Assembly (NCBI GenBank): GCA_035310015.1
Contig: DATGEO010000092.1
Span: 1-43,143 of the forward strand
Direction of reading: 5' to 3'
DNA length: 43,143 nt
From: DATGEO01 sp035310015
GTDB lineage: Bacteria > Chloroflexota > Dormibacteria > Dormibacterales > Dormibacteraceae
Each line of letters starts with the position of its first letter. The first letter of the stretch is position 1. Shown here piece after piece: positions 37,021-43,143 of this stretch. The position numbers were made by a program, and so were the translations under genes. The notes beneath the pieces are model-generated. The model was not told the origin of the DNA and ran no database searches. It saw only the letters and a program-made list of their open reading frames with translations.

Positions 37021-38322
37021 ATGCGAAGACTGATGCAGGTCCGTGCACTTGTCCTGCCGATTGCAGGCGTGCTCGCGCTCGTCGGATGCGGGGGCGGTGC
37101 GTCGTCGAGCGCGGGCACCGTGCACGTGATCGCCGTCTGGTCAGGGCAGGAGCAGGCCTCGTTCATGGCCGTGCTCAAGCCGTTCGAGGACCAGACCGGT
37201 ATCAAGGTCGACTACGAGTCGACGCGCGACGAGGACGCGATCCTCACCTCGCGAGTCGCGGCCGGGAACCCGCCTGACCTGGCGGCCGCACCAAGCCCAC
37301 AGCTGCTTTCGCAGTTCGCGAAGCAGGGTAAGGTGATCTCCCTCAACGACGCCGTCGACATGAGTGCTCTGCAGAGCAGCACCGCACAGAGCTGGATCAA
37401 GCTCGGCGAGCCGCTCAGCGACGGCAAGCTGTACCAGATCTTCGCTTGGGCCGCGGTCAAAGGCCTGATCTGGTACGACCCCAAGAACTTCCAGGCGAAG
37501 GGATACAACGTCCCGAAGTCGTGGGATGACCTCACCAATCTGTCCAGCCAGATCAAGGGCAGCGGCACGACCCCGTGGTGCGTCACGGTCGAGAGTGGAT
37601 CGGCCTCTGGCTGGCCGGCGAGTGACTGGCTCAAGGAGATCGTCCTGAGCCAGGCCGGGCCGGACGTTTACGACAAGTGGGTCGCGGGCACCCAGAAGTG
37701 GACCTCGCCCGAGATCAAGCAGGCCTGGCAGACCTTCGGCCAGATCCTGGGCCCGAACGACAGCAACACGTACGGCGGCAAGCAGTACATCCTGGCCACC
37801 AACTTCGGCGACGTCGGCACCCCGATGTTCCAGAACCCGCCGAAGTGCTACATGCTGAACCAGGCGTCGTTCATCACCACGTTCTTCACCAGCGCCAACC
37901 CGAGCCTGCAGGCGGGCACCGACTTCAACTTCTTCCCGCTTCCTGACATCAGCTCGCAGTACACCGGCGCGCACGTCGTGGCCGGCGACTCCTTCTCGAT
38001 GTTCAAGGACACGCCGCAGGCCCGCAAGCTGATCCAGTACCTGACCACCGCGCAGGCGCAGGACATCTGGGTCAAGCGCGGCGGCAAGCTCGCGGTCAAC
38101 AAGCAGGTCTCGCTCGACGACTACCCCGACACGCTGTCGAAGGAGTCGGCGCAGATCATCGTCAACACCCAGATCGCGAAGTACGACGCGACCGACAACA
38201 TGCCGGCGGACATGCGCACCGCGGCGTGGAAGGGGCTGCTCGACTTCATCAGCGACCAGAGCAAGCTCGACTCGATTCTGGCCAACCTGGACAAGGTCCA
38301 GGCCACGGCCTACCACAGTTAA
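37021..38322 (+). CDS. Sugar ABC transporter substrate-binding lipoprotein
   Basis: 433-residue family 1 extracellular solute-binding protein. The N-terminus is a lipoprotein signal (VLPIAGVLALVGCGGG, lipidated Cys near residue 22). The mature protein has VIAVWSGQEQASFMAVLKPFEDQTGIKV, the start typical of CUT1 oligosaccharide binders, and SRVAAGNPPDLAAAPSP, with aromatic residues throughout for sugar stacking. It captures a di- or oligosaccharide outside the membrane. The ATG at 37021 is set by the signal peptide, with a GGGGG ribosome site before it. First gene of the operon with the two permeases and ATPase. Confidence 0.9.
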   Translation: MRRLMQVRALVLPIAGVLALVGCGGGASSSAGTVHVIAVWSGQEQASFMAVLKPFEDQTGIKVDYESTRDEDAILTSRVAAGNPPDLAAAPSPQLLSQFAKQGKVISLNDAVDMSALQSSTAQSWIKLGEPLSDGKLYQIFAWAAVKGLIWYDPKNFQAKGYNVPKSWDDLTNLSSQIKGSGTTPWCVTVESGSASGWPASDWLKEIVLSQAGPDVYDKWVAGTQKWTSPEIKQAWQTFGQILGPNDSNTYGGKQYILATNFGDVGTPMFQNPPKCYMLNQASFITTFFTSANPSLQAGTDFNFFPLPDISSQYTGAHVVAGDSFSMFKDTPQARKLIQYLTTAQAQDIWVKRGGKLAVNKQVSLDDYPDTLSKESAQIIVNTQIAKYDATDNMPADMRTAAWKGLLDFISDQSKLDSILANLDKVQATAYHS

Positions 38323-38349
38323 TTCGGGACGGCATAGGAGGTTTAAGAC

Positions 38350-39363
38350 GTGGACTTCAGCGTTCTGCTGTCGGACATCCCGACCCTCCTTGCCGTCATC
38401 ATCGGCGTGCCGTTGGTGCTCGTCGCCTACATCGTCGGCGGCGAGTTCCTGATCCGGCGTCTTCCCGACAAGAATCGACCGCAGGTCCGGCCCTGGCTAT
38501 GGGTCGGGCCTGCGCTGGTCCTCGTGACCGGCTTTCTGCTGCTGCCGGCGATCGCGACCGTCATCCAGAGCTTTGAGAGCAACGCCGGCGCGTTCGTCGG
38601 CCTCCAGAACTACGGGAATCAGCTGGCGGACTTTCCGAGCGGCGGCGCCTGGACCGCGATCCGCAACAACATCATCATCTGGCTGATCTTCTACACGCTG
38701 TTCGTGCTGGCGTTCGGGCTCGTCCTCGCGGTCCTTTTCGACCGCGTGCGCTATGAGACGGTCGTCAAGTCGCTGATCTTCATGCCCATGGCCATCTCAT
38801 CCGTCGCCCTGGGCGTGATCTGGAAGTTCATGTACTCGTACCAGCCGCCGGGCGAGCCGCAGACCGGCACCATGAACGCGGTGGTGACGTTCTTCCATCA
38901 CGACCCCGTGGCCTGGCTGCAGGACCAATGGCCCAACGGCTGGGGCGTGCTCAACAACCTCGCGCTCGTGGGCGCGGCGACCTGGGGCATCACCGGGTTC
39001 GCCATGGTGATCCTGTCCGCCGCCCTCAAGGGCATCCCGGGCGAGCTGCTGGAAGCGGCCCGCGTCGACGGGGCCGGCGAGCTCACGGTCTTCAGGCGGG
39101 TGATCTTCCCGCTGATGATGCCGACGATCGTCGTCGTCGGCACGACGCTGGTGATCTTCGCGCTGAAGGCCTTCGACGTCGTGTACGTGATGACCAACGG
39201 CAACTATGGAACCGACGTGCTCGCGTTCCGCATGTACAACTACCTCTACCTGTCCCACAACTACGCCGCCGCGAGCGCGGTGGCGGTGATCCTGCTCGTC
39301 GCCGTGGTGCCGGTCCTGATCTTCAACCTCAGACAATTCCGCGCGGTGGAGGCCAGGCGATGA
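38350..39363 (+). CDS. Sugar ABC transporter permease (MalF-like)
   Basis: 337-residue CUT1 permease with about seven TMs; an extra N-terminal TM precedes the PALVLVTGFLLLPAIATVIQSF segment. The EAA loop reads ELLEAARVDGAGELTVFRRVIFPLMMPTIV. GTG start with AGGAGG about 10 nt upstream. Its stop overlaps the next start (ATGA). Confidence 0.88.
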   Translation: MDFSVLLSDIPTLLAVIIGVPLVLVAYIVGGEFLIRRLPDKNRPQVRPWLWVGPALVLVTGFLLLPAIATVIQSFESNAGAFVGLQNYGNQLADFPSGGAWTAIRNNIIIWLIFYTLFVLAFGLVLAVLFDRVRYETVVKSLIFMPMAISSVALGVIWKFMYSYQPPGEPQTGTMNAVVTFFHHDPVAWLQDQWPNGWGVLNNLALVGAATWGITGFAMVILSAALKGIPGELLEAARVDGAGELTVFRRVIFPLMMPTIVVVGTTLVIFALKAFDVVYVMTNGNYGTDVLAFRMYNYLYLSHNYAAASAVAVILLVAVVPVLIFNLRQFRAVEARR

Positions 39364-40286
39364 GCGTCGCAACCGCGACCCGACAGGAGTCCCTCGCCGC
39401 GACCTGGTCGCCGCAGTGGATCATCCAGCGCTTCCAGCGTGCCCTGCTGCACGTGGCGGTCGTCGGACTCACGCTGGTGTGGATCGTGCCGACGGTGGGC
39501 CTGCTGGTCAGCAGCTTCCGGCCGGCGTTTCGAATCATCACCACCGGCTGGTGGACGGCCTTCTCGCCGCCCTTCGACTTCACGATGCAGAACTACTCCG
39601 ACATGCTCGACCAGAGCAACCTCGGCCAGGCGCTCTTCAACAGCTTCATGGTGTCGATCCCTTCGACCGTCATCCCGGTGACCGTCGCCGCGTTCGCGGC
39701 CTACGCGTTCGCCTGGATGAAGTTCCCGCTCCGCGACTGGATCTTCCTCGGCTTCGTCGGCCTGCTGGCCGTGCCCCTGCAGCTGACGTTCGTGCCGGTG
39801 CTCACGTTCTTCGTGCAGCACGGCATCGTGCCCGACAACCTCACGAATCTCGGCCTGCCGCCGTGGGTCGGCCTGTGGCTGGCGCACGCCGGGTACGGGC
39901 TGCCGTTCTCCACCTACCTGCTGGCGAACTTCTTCCGCGGCCTGCCCAGCGACCTGTTCGAGTCGGCGGAGATCGACGGCGCGGGGACCCTGACGGTCTT
40001 CTTCCGGATCATCCTGCCGCTCTCGGTGCCGGCTCTCGCCTCGCTGGTCATCTTCCAGTTCCTGTGGGTCTGGAACGACCTGCTGGTGGCCCTGATCTAC
40101 GTGGGCGGCGCGCCCGAGGTCGGGCCTCTGACCGTGAACCTGGCGGGCCTGACCAACTCGCTCGGCCAGGGCTTCAACCTGCTGACGGCCGCGGCCTTCT
40201 TCTCGATGATCGTGCCGCTGATCGTGTTCCTCAGCCTCCAGCGCTATTTCGTGCGCGGCATTCTCGCCGGCTCGGTGAAGGGGTAG
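39360..40286 (+). CDS. Sugar ABC transporter permease (MalG-like)
   Basis: 308-residue CUT1 permease with six TMs. The EAA loop is DLFESAEIDGAGTLTVFFRIILPLSVPALAS. The start at 39360 overlaps the MalF-like stop; the longer frame upstream is antisense-like shadow. It pairs with the previous permease to form the channel and contacts the ATPase below. Confidence 0.88.
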   Translation: MSVATATRQESLAATWSPQWIIQRFQRALLHVAVVGLTLVWIVPTVGLLVSSFRPAFRIITTGWWTAFSPPFDFTMQNYSDMLDQSNLGQALFNSFMVSIPSTVIPVTVAAFAAYAFAWMKFPLRDWIFLGFVGLLAVPLQLTFVPVLTFFVQHGIVPDNLTNLGLPPWVGLWLAHAGYGLPFSTYLLANFFRGLPSDLFESAEIDGAGTLTVFFRIILPLSVPALASLVIFQFLWVWNDLLVALIYVGGAPEVGPLTVNLAGLTNSLGQGFNLLTAAAFFSMIVPLIVFLSLQRYFVRGILAGSVKG

Positions 40287-40291
40287 TAGAG

Positions 40292-41350
<1,059 letters not shown>

Positions 41351-41368
41351 CCGACCCCCTTTAACGTA

Positions 41369-41387
41369 GGAGGGTCTTGGAGACCCT
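41369..41387 (+). promoter_or_regulatory. Hairpin over the ribosome site and TTG start
   Basis: AGGGTCT (41371-41377), loop TGG, AGACCCT (41381-41387) form a perfect 7-bp stem. It takes in the 3' part of the AGGAGGG ribosome site, and the TTG start (41377-41379) lies at its tip, so folding would hide initiation. There is no U-tract, so it is not a good terminator. Confidence 0.5.
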
Positions 41388-42279
41388 TCGCGCACAGGAA
41401 GATTTCGACGCGGCTCGTTTCAAATCGTTTCGCCGCGCCGTGACGTCGATGCTCACGCGGCGTGGCCGCCGGCTGCCCACCCTGGACGAGGTCCTCGAGG
41501 CAGCGGGCGCGGAAGGACGCGCCTACGGCGGCATCCAGGAGATACCGCTCGACCGCGTCGTCGGGTCGGCGGCGCCGTTGAAAGCGGGCGACTTCGGCCC
41601 CGAGTTCCTGCCCATGTCGCCTCGGCTGCGCCACCGCTGGACCCGCATCTACCGCGAGATGGTCGAGGGTGCGGAGCTGCCGCCGATCGACGTCTACAAG
41701 GTCGGCGACCTGTACTTCGTGATCGACGGCCACCACCGAGTGTCGGTCGCGCGCGCGCTGGACCGGCCGACGATCAACGCGCGCGTCGTCGAGGTGAGGA
41801 CGCGGGCGCCGCTCGGCCCTGACGTCGACGCCGCAGCCCTGCTGCGCGCAGCGGAGTACGCCAACTTCCTCGACGTGACCCAGCTGCACCGTCTGCGCCC
41901 CGCGGCCCGTCTCGAGTGCAGCCGGCTGGGCCGTTACGACGAGCTGCTGAAGCAGATCATCGGCCACCAGTACTTCATGGGCCTCGAACGAGGCGGGCCG
42001 GTGTCGCTGCCGGAGGCGGCGGCGGATTGGTACGACAAGGTCTACAAACCGATTGCCGGCCTGATCCGCAAGCACGAGATCCTGGCGAGCATGCCGGGCT
42101 GGACCGAGACCGACCTGGTGGTGGAGATCACGCGGCGCTGGCTGGCGCTGAGCAAGGCGGGGAAGCCCTCCGGGCCCGAGCCGGCCGTCAACTGGCTGCT
42201 GCTGGACGAGGAGGCGCGTCGCTGGTGGCAGCGCCGGCGCTCGATCCAGCTGCCGGCGCAGGAGGAGGCGCCGGCCTAG
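41377..42279 (+). CDS. ParB/Srx-fold (DUF4032-like) protein
   Basis: 300-residue protein. The central part (GGIQEIPLDRVVGS, VYKVGDLYFVIDGHHRVSVARALDRPTINARVVEV) resembles the ParB/sulfiredoxin nuclease-like fold with the DGHHRVSVAKAL motif. The C-terminal half is alpha-helical (HQYFMGLERGGPVSLPEAAADWYDKVYKPI) as in the DUF4032-type actinobacterial proteins. No DNA-binding ParB helix-turn-helix is evident. It follows the sugar transporter by 26 nt and may be co-transcribed. TTG is used as start because the only in-frame ATG lies within the conserved N-terminus. Function unknown. Confidence 0.7.
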   Translation: METLRAQEDFDAARFKSFRRAVTSMLTRRGRRLPTLDEVLEAAGAEGRAYGGIQEIPLDRVVGSAAPLKAGDFGPEFLPMSPRLRHRWTRIYREMVEGAELPPIDVYKVGDLYFVIDGHHRVSVARALDRPTINARVVEVRTRAPLGPDVDAAALLRAAEYANFLDVTQLHRLRPAARLECSRLGRYDELLKQIIGHQYFMGLERGGPVSLPEAAADWYDKVYKPIAGLIRKHEILASMPGWTETDLVVEITRRWLALSKAGKPSGPEPAVNWLLLDEEARRWWQRRRSIQLPAQEEAPA

Positions 42280-42345
42280 GAGGCGCGGCCGGGAAAGCCC
42301 TCGCCGGATCTTCGGCGCCCATGCGGCCGATCTGCGGGCTCGGCT
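42280..42345 (+). repeat. Interspersed repeat, copy B
   Basis: Same block order as 26331-26400 (minus): GCGGCC, GAAAGCCC, CGCCGGATCTTCGGCGCC, GGCCGATC, GGCTCGGCT. It starts just after the stop of the ParB-fold gene. The rest of the 240-bp spacer (42346-42519) has GCTCGCTC-type low-complexity sequence, a hairpin and no supported gene. Confidence 0.6.
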
Positions 42346-42412
42346 CCTGCGCTGCTCGCTCACGAATCGCTCAGATGCGCTCGCTCCGCTGCTCGTCGCA
42401 ACCGGCTGGGGT

Positions 42413-42431
42413 CCCCACGCGTAGCGTGGGG
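42413..42431. terminator. Perfect intergenic hairpin
   Basis: CCCCACGC (42413-42420), loop GTA, GCGTGGGG (42424-42431), 8 perfect pairs, flanked by GGT and TGG as is the hairpin at 27182-27209. No U-tract; it may be part of a repeat family rather than a terminator. Confidence 0.45.
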
Positions 42432-42519
42432 TGGCTCCTGGATCGCCGAATCTCTCGGCGAGGTTTTCGACCGCGCCTCCTAGGGTCCCGATGCCTATGC
42501 TTCGGGGTGGGGCGTAGGC

Positions 42520-43143
42520 GTGGCACGAAAAGCGCGTGAATCCGATCTCGGCCAGGCGATCACGCCGGCGGTCAACGGCGATGGCCGCATGGCCCCGGAG
42601 ATGGTGCCGGAGGCGGGCCCGTTCCAGCTCACGGGCTCGTTTCCGCCGATCGCCGAATACGCCTTCCTGTCGGACTGCGAGGCGAACTGCCTGATCGCGC
42701 CGTCGGGGCGTGTCGAGTGGATGTGCCTCCCACGGCCGGACAGCCCCAGCGTCTTCGCGTCCATCCTCGACCGCAGCGCCGGCAACTTCCGCTTCGGGCC
42801 GACCGGCGTCAGCGTGCCGGCGGGCCGGCGCTACCTGCCGGGGACCCTCGTGATCGAGACGACATGGCGGACCCGTACGGGCTGGATGGTCGTGCGCGAC
42901 GCCCTCTGCATCGGACCGTGGTATCACGGCCAGCGCCGCTCGGGCACCCACCGCCGGCCTCCGACCGACTACGAGGCCGAGCACATCCTTCTGCGCACGG
43001 CCAAGTGCGTGGTCGGCACCTGCGATGTGAGCCTGGACTGCCAGCCGGCGTTCGACTACGGCCGCACCTCCGCGAAGTGGGACTACTCGAGCCCGGGCTA
43101 CGGTGAGGCGATCGCCACGGGCGGCCCCGACGACATCCCGCTG
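42520..43143 (+). CDS. GH15 glucoamylase/trehalase-like protein (partial)
   Basis: The first 208 codons, running open through the right edge. After a variable N-terminus, IAEYAFLSDCEANCLIAPSG and RVEWMCLPRPDSPSVFASIL match the N-terminal beta-sandwich domain of GH15-like enzymes, which in actinobacteria include trehalases as well as glucoamylases. The catalytic (alpha/alpha)6 barrel is beyond the window. GTG start at 42520, with a -10-like TATGCT at 42496-42501. It fits the alpha-glucan/trehalose context with the GT4 and debranching genes. Confidence 0.82.
   Translation, partial: MARKARESDLGQAITPAVNGDGRMAPEMVPEAGPFQLTGSFPPIAEYAFLSDCEANCLIAPSGRVEWMCLPRPDSPSVFASILDRSAGNFRFGPTGVSVPAGRRYLPGTLVIETTWRTRTGWMVVRDALCIGPWYHGQRRSGTHRRPPTDYEAEHILLRTAKCVVGTCDVSLDCQPAFDYGRTSAKWDYSSPGYGEAIATGGPDDIPL

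Noticed and set aside
42346..42412. CRISPR-like or tandem repeat in the GCTCGCTC-rich spacer
   Set aside because: The short similar words are irregular in length and spacing, with no repeat-spacer pattern.

Overview
The window is about 43 kb of high-GC bacterial DNA with dense genes, short spacers and many overlapping start/stop codons. GTG and TTG starts are common, and at least three promoters sit so close to the start codon that the mRNA should be leaderless or nearly so. Together with an actinobacterial-type LeuA, a GT4 trehalose synthase-like enzyme, an MprF/LysX-like protein and LacI-controlled sugar import, this suggests a soil-type Actinobacteriota or Chloroflexota/Dormibacterota-like organism. 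The genus cannot be read from the sequence. No rRNA, tRNA, CRISPR array, integrase or transposase was seen.

Layout. 1-2925: zinc uptake operon (znuA-znuC-znuB, minus, running off the left edge) divergent from a Zur-type repressor, with a shared operator. 2913-9800: membrane and housekeeping genes, namely a CPA2 antiporter, TSUP exporter, PRC-barrel-like protein, nicotinate phosphoribosyltransferase, a DsbA/FrnE-like oxidoreductase whose first active-site cysteine codon is TGA, a two-TM ion channel and a cobalamin-binding-like protein. 9806-17195: trehalose synthase-like GT4, an MFS gene broken by an amber codon, a ring-cleaving dioxygenase-like protein, a DUF4013 membrane protein, a secreted phosphoesterase and an MprF-like protein. 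17219-24420: amino-acid biosynthesis, comprising a stand-alone Lrp/AsnC ligand-binding domain, an attenuator with a leucine-rich leader peptide before leuA, a second attenuator with a Leu/Val/Ile-rich leader before an unusual ThDP enzyme (candidate acetolactate synthase), then on the minus strand an AbiEi/DUF559 gene, a plant-type ketol-acid reductoisomerase and prephenate dehydratase. 24469-27014: DinB-like protein, succinate-semialdehyde dehydrogenase and CYTH protein. 27270-43143: carbohydrate region with a glycogen-debranching-like enzyme, a giant GAF-sensor/dehydrogenase fusion, a GH2 glycosidase, an ArsR regulator, LacI with a perfect operator, a complete CUT1 sugar ABC transporter with its own ATPase, a ParB-fold protein and the start of a GH15 enzyme.

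The genes form three functional groups: zinc homeostasis; branched-chain amino-acid synthesis controlled by ribosome-mediated attenuation; and LacI-controlled oligosaccharide import feeding glycosidases and alpha-glucan/trehalose metabolism.

The strongest unusual signals are the probable selenocysteine codon plus SECIS-like hairpin in the FrnE-like gene, the two leader-peptide attenuators that tie a divergent ThDP enzyme to branched-chain amino-acid synthesis, and the 1144-residue GAF/glucose-6-phosphate-dehydrogenase-like fusion.
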